In this document: piece by piece, positions 40,338 to 49,259 of the stretch
Layout of the letters: every line of letters begins with the position of its first letter
Position numbering within the stretch: the stretch's first letter is position 1
DNA from: Blautia obeum ATCC 29174
Lineage (GTDB): Bacteria; Bacillota; Clostridia; Lachnospirales; Lachnospiraceae
DNA length: 64,000 nucleotides
Assembly (NCBI RefSeq): GCF_025147765.1
Contig: NZ_CP102265.1
Coordinates: 327,001 to 391,000 of the forward strand
Reading direction: 5' to 3'
The notes under the pieces: model-generated
Told to the model about the DNA's origin: nothing
Databases searched by the model: none
What the model saw: only the letters and a program-made list of their open reading frames with translations
Program-made: the position numbers and the translations under genes

Positions 40338-41474
40338 ATGAAGAAACTGAAAGGAATTACATGGGCACATAGTCGTGGATTTACATCTATTGTAGCAGTA
40401 TCTCAGAGATATGCTGAATTACATCCGGATATAGATATTACATGGGAGAAAAGATCGTTGCAGGAATTTGCGGATGCACCGGTTGAGAAACTGGCTGAAG
40501 CGTATGATCTTTTGATTATAGATCATCCATGGGCTGGATTTGCTGCAAAACATAAAATTCTGTTGCCGCTGCAGGAATATTTAAGTGAAGAGTATTTGAA
40601 TGATCAGGCAGAGAACTCTGTTGGAGCTTCACATAATAGTTATAATTTTGATGGATATCAAAGTGCATTGGCAATTGATGCAGCAACTCCGATTGCTGTG
40701 TACAGACCAGATTATTTCACAGACAAGAAAATACCAGAGACATTTGAAGAGGTTCTTGGTCTTGCCAGACAGGGAATTGTCGCATATGCGGGGATTCCAA
40801 TTAATCTTTTAATGGATTTTTATATGTTTGCGGACAATATGGCAGATAAATTTTTTACAGATGACTGCATGGTTGATGAAGAGAGCGGATGTGAAATTTT
40901 GGAGAAGATGAGAGAACTTGCATCATATTGTCCACAGGAAATGTTTAACTGGGATCCTATTTCTGTTCATGAAGTGATGGCATCAGAAAATAAAATATAT
41001 TATTGTCCTTTTGCATATGGTTATACCAATTATTCTAGACGCGGTTATGCAAAATATCTTCTTAAAGCCAATGATGTTGTAAGTTTTAATGGAGTTCCAC
41101 TCCATACAGTACTAGGAGGAACAGGGCTTGCTATATCTGCTAAAACAAAATATACGGAAGAAGCAGTGGATTTTGCAGCATATGCAGCATCCTCAGAAAT
41201 TCAAAAAACAATATTTTTTGATAATGGAGGGCAACCAGGACATCGATCAGCTTGGCTGGATGGTGAAAATAATAGAAGATGTATGAACTTTTTCCAGGAT
41301 ACGCTTTATACACTGGATCATTCTTACCTTCGACCAAGATATAGTGGATATCTTGAGTTTCAGGATAATGCAGGTGATTTTGTGCGCGAATATGTAATGA
41401 ATGGTGGAAATCCACAGAAAATAATCTGTAAATTAAATGAGCTTTATCTCATATCAAAGGAGGAAAAAGGTTGA
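40338..41474 (+). CDS. Solute-binding-protein homologue without signal peptide
   Basis: 378 residues related to family 1 extracellular solute-binding proteins: it starts MKKLKGITWAHSRGF and has DLLIIDHPWAG and GGTGLAISAKTKYTEEAVDF, the lobe-hinge pattern. It lacks a signal peptide and lipobox: the mature-like fold begins at residue 4. ATG 40338 has GGAAGGG 8 bases upstream; the frame extends to 40275 but those codons lie in an operator. It overlaps the first CoA-transferase by four bases, so it is probably a cytosolic ligand-binding protein working with these enzymes (inference). Confidence 0.8.
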   Translation: MKKLKGITWAHSRGFTSIVAVSQRYAELHPDIDITWEKRSLQEFADAPVEKLAEAYDLLIIDHPWAGFAAKHKILLPLQEYLSEEYLNDQAENSVGASHNSYNFDGYQSALAIDAATPIAVYRPDYFTDKKIPETFEEVLGLARQGIVAYAGIPINLLMDFYMFADNMADKFFTDDCMVDEESGCEILEKMRELASYCPQEMFNWDPISVHEVMASENKIYYCPFAYGYTNYSRRGYAKYLLKANDVVSFNGVPLHTVLGGTGLAISAKTKYTEEAVDFAAYAASSEIQKTIFFDNGGQPGHRSAWLDGENNRRCMNFFQDTLYTLDHSYLRPRYSGYLEFQDNAGDFVREYVMNGGNPQKIICKLNELYLISKEEKG

Positions 41475-42631
41475 AATTACTAGACGGAATACTTGTACTT
41501 GACTTTAGCCAGTATCTGGCGGGACCGTCATGTGCCATGCGGCTGGCTGATATGGGAGCAAGGGTAATCAAAGTAGAAAGACCAGGAAGTGGCGATAGTG
41601 GAAGAAAAATGACGCTTGAAAATCTTGTGGTTGGTAAAGATAGCATGAATTTTCTTGCAATCAATCGTGGTAAGGAAAGCTTTTGTGCAAATATGAAAGA
41701 TCCTGAAGATCTGAAAATTCTGAAAGCACTTATTAAGAAGGCAGATGTCATGATTGAAAATTTCAGACCGGGGGTCATGAAAAAAAATGGTCTGGATTAT
41801 GCGAGTGTAAGTCAATGGAATCCGGGAATTGTTTATGCTACAGTTACCGGATATGGACAAGAAGGTCCGTGGAAGACAAAACCAGGGCAGGATCTTCTGA
41901 TTCAGTCGATGTCTGGACTCGCATGGTTAAATGGAAACGGTGGAGATCCACCGGCGCCTTTTGGCCTTTCGGTTGTGGATTCTTATGCAGGGACACATAT
42001 GGCAGAGGGAATACTTGCAGCATTGATAAGAAGAACAAAGACAAAACGTGGAGGACTTGTTGAGGTAACTCTTATGGAATCTGCGTTGGATATGCAATTT
42101 GAGGGAATTAGTACATATCTCAGTAATGGTCATCACCTTCCGGTTCGTGCTACTTGTAATAATGCGCATCCGCTTTTGGGAGCACCATATGGAATTTATG
42201 AAACGAAGGATGGATATATTGCGCTAGCAATGGGGTCTTTGGAACAGCTAGGAAGACTTTTAAAAATTGAAAAACTTTTCTTGTATAACTCAGATAAAGA
42301 TGCATTCATAAAAAGAGATGAAATTAAACAAATTATTGCTGACAAATTAAAAACAGAATCTACCACACATTGGCTTGAAATTCTTCAAAAAGAAGATTAT
42401 TGGTGTTCAGATGTATATAGCTGGGAAAAAATGATTGAATCGGAAGGATTTAAAAACCTTGATTTTCTGCAGACATTTGTATTTCCAAATGGTGAGTCTA
42501 TGACTACCACAAGGTGCCCAATTTCGGTGAATGGAGAAAAAATGGGGAGTTCTTTAAGAGGCCCACTTCTTGGAGAACATACAGAAAAAATTATAGAAGA
42601 AATGAAACTTAGAGAGGAGGCGGCAGATTGA
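41471..42631 (+). CDS. CaiB/BaiF (type III) CoA-transferase, copy 1
   Basis: 386-residue family III CoA-transferase, moving CoA between carboxylic acids without ATP. Conserved N-terminal LDFSQYLAGPSCAMRLADMGA, RVIKVERPGSGD and the catalytic Asp170 in GLSVVDSYAG (Asp169 in formyl-CoA transferase) are present. TTG start 41471 follows AGGAGG. Its stop overlaps the start of copy 2. The two would function as interlocked dimers, perhaps together. The substrate is unknown. Confidence 0.92.
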   Translation: MKLLDGILVLDFSQYLAGPSCAMRLADMGARVIKVERPGSGDSGRKMTLENLVVGKDSMNFLAINRGKESFCANMKDPEDLKILKALIKKADVMIENFRPGVMKKNGLDYASVSQWNPGIVYATVTGYGQEGPWKTKPGQDLLIQSMSGLAWLNGNGGDPPAPFGLSVVDSYAGTHMAEGILAALIRRTKTKRGGLVEVTLMESALDMQFEGISTYLSNGHHLPVRATCNNAHPLLGAPYGIYETKDGYIALAMGSLEQLGRLLKIEKLFLYNSDKDAFIKRDEIKQIIADKLKTESTTHWLEILQKEDYWCSDVYSWEKMIESEGFKNLDFLQTFVFPNGESMTTTRCPISVNGEKMGSSLRGPLLGEHTEKIIEEMKLREEAAD

Positions 42632-43752
42632 AACCATTAGAGGGAATTACAGTTCTTGACTTTAGCCAGTTTTTATCTGGACCGTCTGCGACTCTTAGGT
42701 TGGCAGATCTTGGTGCGGAGGTAATTAAAATTGAACGTCCGGGCGGAGATATTGCAAGAACAATGTACGTTTCTGATTGCAAGATAGGAAATGACAGTAC
42801 ATTATTTCACGCAATTAATAGAAATAAATCGGGGATATCAATTGATCTTAAACAAAAAGAAAATTTGAAAAAAATAGAAAAGTTGGTTCAAAAAGCGGAT
42901 GTTGCTGTTTTCAATTTTCGACCAGGAGTAGCAGAAAAACTCGGACTTTCTTATGAAAATTTAAAGGAATGGAATCCTCGGATTATATATGGGAAAATTT
43001 CCGGATATGGAGAAAAAGGTCCGTGGAAAAGTAAGCCGGGTCAAGATCTTTTAGCGCAAAGTCTTTCGGGAGTGACATGGCTTAATGGAAATGCCGAGAA
43101 CGCACCTACGCCGCTTGGCTTGTCTCTGGCGGATATGTTTGCAGGGCAGCATCTTGTTCAGGGAATACTTGCAGCGTTGATAAAAAGAGAAAAAACAGGC
43201 GAAGGCGTTTGCATAAGCGTAAACCTTATGGAATCCATTCTTGATATCCAATTTGAGATGTTTACGGCATATTTGAATAATGGACATAAAACACCGCAGA
43301 GAAGTCGCGTAAATAATGCAAATGCGTATATTGGAGCACCGTATGGAATTTATGAGACGAAAGAAGGTTATCTGGCATTAGCGATGGCATCTATTGTAGT
43401 GCTTGGGCGTTTGCTGGAGTGCAAAGCACTTGAAAAGTATGAGAATCCTGTAGAATGGGCGACGAAGCGTGATGAAATAAAGGCAATACTGAAAGAACAT
43501 TTGAAAACACAGACAGCTGATTATTGGTTAGAAATACTGGAAGCAAATGATATTTGGTGTGCAAAAGTTATGAATTGGGAAGAACTTTTTGCAACAGAGG
43601 GATTTAAAACGCTTGATATGATTCAGACTATAAAAAAAGATGATGAGCCAGTATTTGAGACAACTCGATGTCCAATTAGGATAGACGGAATAAAATACTT
43701 TTGTGACAGACCGGCACCGGAAGTCGGAGAAGATAATAAATTATTATTATAA
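42628..43752 (+). CDS. CaiB/BaiF (type III) CoA-transferase, copy 2
   Basis: 374-residue paralogue of the upstream gene, with LDFSQFLSGPSATLRLADLGA, KIERPGGD and Asp169 in GLSLADMFAG. It also starts with TTG after GAGGAGG. Strong similarity along the full length indicates tandem duplication followed by divergence. Both copies keep the catalytic Asp, so a heteromeric enzyme or two successive CoA transfers are possible. Confidence 0.92.
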   Translation: MKPLEGITVLDFSQFLSGPSATLRLADLGAEVIKIERPGGDIARTMYVSDCKIGNDSTLFHAINRNKSGISIDLKQKENLKKIEKLVQKADVAVFNFRPGVAEKLGLSYENLKEWNPRIIYGKISGYGEKGPWKSKPGQDLLAQSLSGVTWLNGNAENAPTPLGLSLADMFAGQHLVQGILAALIKREKTGEGVCISVNLMESILDIQFEMFTAYLNNGHKTPQRSRVNNANAYIGAPYGIYETKEGYLALAMASIVVLGRLLECKALEKYENPVEWATKRDEIKAILKEHLKTQTADYWLEILEANDIWCAKVMNWEELFATEGFKTLDMIQTIKKDDEPVFETTRCPIRIDGIKYFCDRPAPEVGEDNKLLL

Positions 43753-43776
43753 AATAAAGAAGGGAGTGGCAGTAAA

Positions 43777-44223
43777 ATGGAACAGGAAATTTATTATGAA
43801 GATTATGAAGTTGGTGCGGAAAGGGTGACGATAGGAAAAACAATCACAGAAGCCGATGTCGTCATTCACGCTGGTCAAGTAGGTGACTTTTTTCCACATC
43901 ATATGGATGCAGAATGGTGTAAAACAACTGAATTTGGACAGAGAATTGCACATGGAACTCTTACATTTTCAGTTGGTGTAGGATTAACCGCAACAGTGAT
44001 TAATCCGGTGGCTTTTTCATATGGATATGATCATCTCAGATTTATAAAGCCAGTATTTATTGGAGATACTATTCATACCAAAGTTACAATCAAAGAGAAA
44101 AAGGATCATAAAAAGAGAGCAAACATGGGATTTGTGACAGAAACTCTTGAAATTATTAATCAAAAAGGGGAAACGGTAATGGTAGCAGATCATTTATTAC
44201 TGTGCCAGAAAAAGAACTCTTAA
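43777..44223 (+). CDS. MaoC-family hydratase/dehydratase
   Basis: 148-residue hot-dog fold protein. The R-hydratase active site is visible: D37 and H42 in GDFFPHH, then FGQRIAHGTLTFSVGV and KPVFIGDTIHTKVTI. Family members add or remove water on enoyl-CoA or 3-hydroxyacyl-CoA. Placed behind two CoA-transferases it probably dehydrates or hydrates the CoA ester they make. Confidence 0.9.
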   Translation: MEQEIYYEDYEVGAERVTIGKTITEADVVIHAGQVGDFFPHHMDAEWCKTTEFGQRIAHGTLTFSVGVGLTATVINPVAFSYGYDHLRFIKPVFIGDTIHTKVTIKEKKDHKKRANMGFVTETLEIINQKGETVMVADHLLLCQKKNS

Positions 44224-44288
44224 TAGGTAAATGAAAAAGTGAAAATAAAGAGAAAGGAAAATATACGAAGCACGTATAAGAAGAAAAA

Positions 44289-45290
44289 ATGAAAAAAAGA
44301 ATGAGCGTTGTTTTAAGCATGGCGTTAGTAATGGGGATTATGGGACAGTGTGCGATTGCAGTAAATGCAGCGTCAAAAACAGATGATGATACTCTGAATA
44401 TTACTCTTATTAACCAGGGATCTGGTCAGCCATATATTGCTGCTTACAAGAATTGCTTCGAAAAAGCAGAAAAAGATTTAAATATTAAAGTTAATTTAGT
44501 AGATGGTGGATGGGACGCGAATCAGCAGGCAAATGCGATCCAAAATGCGATTTCTTCTGGAGCTGATGGCATTGTCATTTCTCCGGTAGATCCAAGTGCA
44601 GTATGTACATATGTAGACGAAGCACTAGATGCAGGGATTGAGGTATGTGCTTTGACAACGCAAATTGGAACTGGCGATGCGGAAGACCCTGTTTATCCAG
44701 AAACTGTCGGTTTGGTAGGACATATTGAGACGGAAGTGGGAAGAACAGCAATGGATATTGCAGCAGAGGCACTTGACAGATCGGGAAAAATTGCAATTAT
44801 TGAAGGAACACCTGGAATGTCAGATACAGAAGGAAGAAAAAAAGGTATTGATGAGGAAAATAAAGAATATCCAGATATCGAGGTGGTGTCAAGAGTTTGC
44901 GGTGAATGGGTTGTAGATAAGGCATATACTGCTATGCAAAATATTATTCAGTCAAATCCAGAAGTAGAACTGGTTATATGCCATTCGGATAATATGGCAG
45001 TTGGAGCAGCGAAAGCACTGGAAGATGCGGATATGACAGATAAAGTTAAAATTGTAGGTATTGGTGGATCAAAAGATGCACTTGATCTGATTAAGAAAGG
45101 TGAAATTTATGGAACGATTATGTATGTTCCAGAAACAGAAGCCTACACAGCACTGGAAGCAACTGCAAAAGTAGTTCGTGGAGAAGCTGAAAAAGAAACT
45201 TTTTATAATGTACAGGATTTACCATTGTTTGCAGAAACAGGAGATGTTTGTACTCAGGAAAATGTAGATAAATTTACTGCAGAGTGGTAA
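44289..45290 (+). CDS. Ribose-type ABC transporter substrate-binding protein
   Basis: 333 residues: signal peptide (cleavage near AVNAASK) and a type 1 periplasmic binding fold (INQGSGQPYIAAYKNCFEKA, ISSGADGIVISPVDPSAV, VICHSDNMAVGAAKALEDA). No clear lipobox is seen, which is unusual for a Gram-positive binding protein. It is followed by the ATPase and permease of the same importer. Type 1 fold proteins of this group bind sugars, polyols or related molecules; the ligand is unknown. Confidence 0.9.
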   Translation: MKKRMSVVLSMALVMGIMGQCAIAVNAASKTDDDTLNITLINQGSGQPYIAAYKNCFEKAEKDLNIKVNLVDGGWDANQQANAIQNAISSGADGIVISPVDPSAVCTYVDEALDAGIEVCALTTQIGTGDAEDPVYPETVGLVGHIETEVGRTAMDIAAEALDRSGKIAIIEGTPGMSDTEGRKKGIDEENKEYPDIEVVSRVCGEWVVDKAYTAMQNIIQSNPEVELVICHSDNMAVGAAKALEDADMTDKVKIVGIGGSKDALDLIKKGEIYGTIMYVPETEAYTALEATAKVVRGEAEKETFYNVQDLPLFAETGDVCTQENVDKFTAEW

Positions 45291-45313
45291 AGAATAAGTG
45301 AGGAGAGATCATA

Positions 45314-46801
45314 GTGCCGTTATTGTTAATGAAAGAGGTCAGTAAGATATATCCTGGCACAATCGCCCTTGATAAGGCATCCATTAAGTTGGAAAAGGGG
45401 CAGGTTTTGGGAATGCTTGGTTTGAATGGTGCGGGAAAATCAACATTGATGAAAATTTTATCAGGAGATATCACTGCAGATGAAGGCGAAATTTATATTG
45501 AGGACAGCCCCATTACTATAAAGAATCCAAAAGATGCTATTGAACAGGGGATTGCAACAGTGTATCAGGAAAGTCAGCTGGTTGAGCAGATGACGGTATA
45601 TGAAAATGTACTCCTGGGAAGAGAATGTCTTTTACATGGTGGAGTGGATTTCTCCACCATGCAAAAGCTAGTTAAAGATGAAATAGAGAAATTTGGATTT
45701 CAAATACCTGTAAAAGCCAAGGTGTCTGAACTTAGTACAGCACAAAAGAGACTTGTAGAGATTGTAAAAGCACTGTCTACAAAGGCCAAGGTTCTGATTC
45801 TTGACGAACCAACAGCATCTCTTACTAAAGAAGAAGCTTTTCATCTTATGAGTGATATCAAAAAGATAAAAGAACAAGGTGTTGGAATTATATTTGTTTC
45901 CCATCGAATGGATGAGGTGAAATTTATCTGTGATTGTGCAACTGTGCTTAGAAATGGCAAAGTCGTAGCGAACCTCGAAAAAGATGAATTTACAGAAAAA
46001 AATATTATTATGCATCTGATTGGAGAGAAAGCAGATCAGAAAGAGAAAGAAAGGGAAAAAGAGCAGGATAATGCAGAAGCCAGAATCCATAGAGATACAG
46101 TTGCATTGCATTTTAAAGGAAGTTTGAAAAATAAATTGGATAATATAGACTTTGCTGTATATCAGGGAGAAATAGTTGGGATTGCAGGAACCCTTGGATC
46201 TGGAAGAAGTTCTCTTTTGAGAGCAATTGGAGGGGCGCTTGGATATGCTGAATATGAAGTCCTTGGAAAGAAAGTAGTAGTTCATTCTGTCAGAGATGCA
46301 ATTAAAGAAAAAGTAATTTATTTGCCAGAAGATAGAAAAGCTGAGGGACTTTTTTTGAAATGGTCTATTAAACAGAATATTTCACTTCCATATCTTTATG
46401 AAAAGACAAAATGTTTTATTTCTTCAAAATGGGAAAAGGATGAAGGAAACAAATACATAGATAAATTTCTTATAAAAGCAAATAACTGTGAACAGACGGG
46501 CAATGAGTTATCCGGAGGAAATCAGCAGAAGGTCCTCTTGGGAAAATGGGTCCGTGATGATGCAAAAATATTAATGTTTGATGAACCCACACATGGTGTA
46601 GACATCCATGCCAAACAAGAAATTTATAGTATTATACGTAATGCGGCTAAAAACGGAGCGGGTGTTATTGTTGTATCGTCAGAACTGGATGAATTAATAG
46701 AGCTATCAGATCGAATCATAATGATAAATAATGGTCAGATTGTAGGGGAGAAAACCCAGAAGCCATTTAATGATCAGGAAATTTTATCGGCGATTTCGTA
46801 G
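45314..46801 (+). CDS. Ribose-type ABC transporter ATPase (two ABC domains)
   Basis: 495 residues with two nucleotide-binding domains as in RbsA. Domain 1 is canonical: LGLNGAGKSTLMK Walker A (about 36), a reduced signature LSTAQKRL, and LILDEPTASL Walker B. Domain 2 has a degenerate Walker A (TLGSGRSSLLRA), signature LSGGNQQKV and MFDEPTHGVD. An 18-residue Lys/Glu stretch lies between the domains. GTG start 45314. Confidence 0.93.
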   Translation: MPLLLMKEVSKIYPGTIALDKASIKLEKGQVLGMLGLNGAGKSTLMKILSGDITADEGEIYIEDSPITIKNPKDAIEQGIATVYQESQLVEQMTVYENVLLGRECLLHGGVDFSTMQKLVKDEIEKFGFQIPVKAKVSELSTAQKRLVEIVKALSTKAKVLILDEPTASLTKEEAFHLMSDIKKIKEQGVGIIFVSHRMDEVKFICDCATVLRNGKVVANLEKDEFTEKNIIMHLIGEKADQKEKEREKEQDNAEARIHRDTVALHFKGSLKNKLDNIDFAVYQGEIVGIAGTLGSGRSSLLRAIGGALGYAEYEVLGKKVVVHSVRDAIKEKVIYLPEDRKAEGLFLKWSIKQNISLPYLYEKTKCFISSKWEKDEGNKYIDKFLIKANNCEQTGNELSGGNQQKVLLGKWVRDDAKILMFDEPTHGVDIHAKQEIYSIIRNAAKNGAGVIVVSSELDELIELSDRIIMINNGQIVGEKTQKPFNDQEILSAIS

Positions 46802-46826
46802 TAATACTTGGAAAGGGTGAAAAACA

Positions 46827-47792
46827 TTGAAAAAATATTTAAATGCAGAAAAATTAAGAAGCCTGGGAATTTACATTATTCTTATTCTGGTAATTATAGT
46901 TGTTGGAACATTAAATTCAGCATTTTTATCAAAAAATAATATTCTTAATATAGGAAGCCAGATCTCGATGAATGGTATTTTGTCAGTTGGTATGACAATA
47001 GTAATTATTTCTGGGGGATTTGACTTGTCAGTAGGTTCGAATACTGCAATGTGTGGTGCTGTGGCGCTGATCGTTTCGAATTCTACTGGTTCAGTATTGC
47101 TAGGACTGTTAGGGGCATTGGTTGTAGGCCTGCTTTTTGGTACATGTAATGGTTTAATTGTCAAAAAAATAGGTATTAATGCACTGATTACAACACTGGC
47201 TACGAACATTGCAATGAAAGGAATTGCACTTATTTATACACATTCAGATTCTATAATGTCTACGAATGATTTGTTTAAAGCAATTGGAAAAATGAAAATA
47301 TTGGATATACCGTTTAACCTTTTGTTGTTTGTTATTTGTGTTATAGTTGGACAGATATTTATGAGCAAAACAAAGCCAGGCAGATATATTTATGCTTTAG
47401 GTGGAAATGAAAGAGCAGCAAGACTGTCTGGAATAAAAACTGACTTATATGGAATTATTGCATTTGCAATCTCAGGCTTTTGTTGTGCATTAGTTGGAAT
47501 TATGATGACAACAAAACTTGGTTCTGTATCGGCAACATACGCTTCTGGATACGAAATGGATGCAATTGCGGCTACTGTAATTGGTGGAACAAGCATTAAT
47601 GGCGGAGAAGGAAGTGTCGGACGCACTGTGGCTGGTATTTTGTTACTTGGTGTACTTTCAAATGCATTTGATCTTATGGGAATTGGTATTGAATACCAGT
47701 ATGTATTTAAAGGTGTAGTAATTTTATTAGCTGTATCAGCAGATAAAATCTCGGATTTTACGAAAAGTAAAAAAGTATCGTTTCAAAAATAA
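46827..47792 (+). CDS. Ribose-type ABC transporter permease
   Basis: 321-residue RbsC-like inner-membrane permease with 8-10 helices and the conserved IISGGFDLSVGSNTAM, ALGGNERAARLSGIKTD and AIAATVIGGTSINGGEGSV segments. TTG start 46827 follows AAAGG. Forms the channel with the ATPase encoded 25 bases upstream. Confidence 0.93.
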   Translation: MKKYLNAEKLRSLGIYIILILVIIVVGTLNSAFLSKNNILNIGSQISMNGILSVGMTIVIISGGFDLSVGSNTAMCGAVALIVSNSTGSVLLGLLGALVVGLLFGTCNGLIVKKIGINALITTLATNIAMKGIALIYTHSDSIMSTNDLFKAIGKMKILDIPFNLLLFVICVIVGQIFMSKTKPGRYIYALGGNERAARLSGIKTDLYGIIAFAISGFCCALVGIMMTTKLGSVSATYASGYEMDAIAATVIGGTSINGGEGSVGRTVAGILLLGVLSNAFDLMGIGIEYQYVFKGVVILLAVSADKISDFTKSKKVSFQK

Positions 47793-47809
47793 TAAGGAGG
47801 TAGCTGAAA

Positions 47810-48775
47810 GTGAGTGAACAGAAGATTTGTCTTCCAGAAGGAATAGAGGTTATTGATGCTCCGTTCGGAGGATTTCCCTTATTATTATATTTATTACGGG
47901 GAAAAAAGACAGTGTTAGTTGATACTGGAGTTTATTCTACACCAGAAGAACATATACTGCCTTGGCTTGAAAAGCATGGAATGACACCCGATGATATAAA
48001 TCAGATAATTATAACACATGGTCATCATGATCATTTTGGTGGTAATTTTAAGATGTATACTTCCAATCCGGAAATTGAGTTTATGGCTCATGAAATGGAC
48101 TATGAATGGATGGAAGACCATCAGAAACATTTTAATGAAATGTATTTATCATATACGGATCAATGGTACCCAGATGATGCATATGAAAAAGCGGTTATTG
48201 ACTTTAGTGGGCACGATTCTCCTATAACAACGGTTATTAAAGGAAAAGAAACCGTTATTGATATAGGAAATGGAATGACAATTACAATATACCATACGGG
48301 GGCTCACTCTCCAGGAGAAATTCTTCTTTACATTAAAGAAAAGGATTGTATAATAACGGGAGATTGCATTCAGGTTCGAGGAACCATGAACGAGAGTGGA
48401 ATAGGAACATTTCCTCTGTTTGTTAATGTGGAACATTATATTGATGCATTAAATAAAATAAAAGAATTAAATTGTACTTGTGTATGTACTGCACATACGG
48501 GAATATTGACTCGTGAGGAAGCGAATGAGTTGATAAAGGAATCGTTTGCTTTTATGCTCACACATCAGGAACACATTATTGATACATTAAAGAAAGCTGA
48601 AAAGCCTATGGCATTACATGAGATAGTAAAAGAACTGCACGGCAAGTATTACCAGGTATATGAGATGGCTTATCAGATACATGCAACAACACATGCACAA
48701 TGTCAGTATTTAAAAGCAAAAGGAATTCTGAAAAGAGTTCCGCATAATGGAAAATTATTGTGGAGTATAAAATAA
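47810..48775 (+). CDS. Metallo-beta-lactamase-fold hydrolase
   Basis: 321 residues with the binuclear zinc site THGHHDHFGG (about residues 69-78), HTGAHSPGEI, TGDCIQ and a C-terminal His in TAHTG. A helical C-terminal extension (about 240-321) resembles the winged domain of MBL proteins such as LACTB2. It is the last gene of the island operon and may hydrolyse a thioester or lactone in the pathway. GTG start after AAGGAGG. Confidence 0.88.
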   Translation: MSEQKICLPEGIEVIDAPFGGFPLLLYLLRGKKTVLVDTGVYSTPEEHILPWLEKHGMTPDDINQIIITHGHHDHFGGNFKMYTSNPEIEFMAHEMDYEWMEDHQKHFNEMYLSYTDQWYPDDAYEKAVIDFSGHDSPITTVIKGKETVIDIGNGMTITIYHTGAHSPGEILLYIKEKDCIITGDCIQVRGTMNESGIGTFPLFVNVEHYIDALNKIKELNCTCVCTAHTGILTREEANELIKESFAFMLTHQEHIIDTLKKAEKPMALHEIVKELHGKYYQVYEMAYQIHATTHAQCQYLKAKGILKRVPHNGKLLWSIK

Positions 48776-48833
48776 AACAGAAAGAGTTATAGTTCTACGC
48801 AATTTGTAGAACTGTGACTCTTTTCTTTTGGCA
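48773..48833. repeat. 61-bp direct repeat, right copy (terminator hairpin)
   Basis: Begins with the stop codon of the MBL gene and matches 38271-38331 at 58 of 61 positions. It forms the same terminator-like hairpin and marks the right end of the island. Confidence 0.9.
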
Positions 48834-48898
48834 AAAATTGTCGAAGAAAGAGGGGTATTTAGCAAATTGCACAAAGGCTGTCGAATAAAGGGGGAAAA

Positions 48899-48999
48899 TG
48901 TGGATAACGCGAAAAATGGTGTAAAAGTTATCCACATCTTGGAAAGGTTGAAAAATCGAGATATTTGAGTTATACACAAAGTTATCCACATTATCCACA
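48899..48999. promoter_or_regulatory. DnaA-box cluster
   Basis: TTATCCACA occurs on the plus strand at 48928-48936, 48982-48990 and 48991-48999, and on the minus strand at 48899-48907, with TTATACACA at 48970-48978. That is four perfect boxes and one near-match in 101 bases. An extremely AT-rich 150 bases follow (49005-49160). No gene fits in 48834-49226. dnaA and dnaN are not nearby, and neighbouring genes do not diverge as at a typical origin. Confidence 0.75.
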
Positions 49000-49226
49000 A
49001 AAAATTAATGTGGAATAAGAGATTTACATAAATAAATAAAAAACAAATGTTTTGGTTAATAATGATGAAATTAAGAAATTCGACAAAAAAATAAAAAAAT
49101 CTATTGACTTTTTCATAGTGAAAATATTAAAGAATTTTGCATTCAAAAGAAAAATTTTAAACTTTCAAAGAATAATTATCTGACAATAATGCGGGCCGTA
49201 TATAGGTATGATTTGCTGCCCGGGAC

Positions 49227-49259
49227 AAAAAAAGCAGGAGGGGATCACCCCTTCTGCTT
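49227..49259 (-). terminator. V-ATPase operon terminator overlapping the ntpD stop
   Basis: On the minus strand AAGCAGAAGGGG / CCCCTCCTGCTT plus seven T. The loop contains the ntpD stop codon (49245-49247), so the 3' end of the gene forms one arm. Confidence 0.8.

Noticed and set aside
48899..48999. Calling the DnaA-box cluster the chromosome origin
   Set aside because: dnaA/dnaN are absent and genes on both sides point toward the site rather than away; reported only as a DnaA-box cluster.
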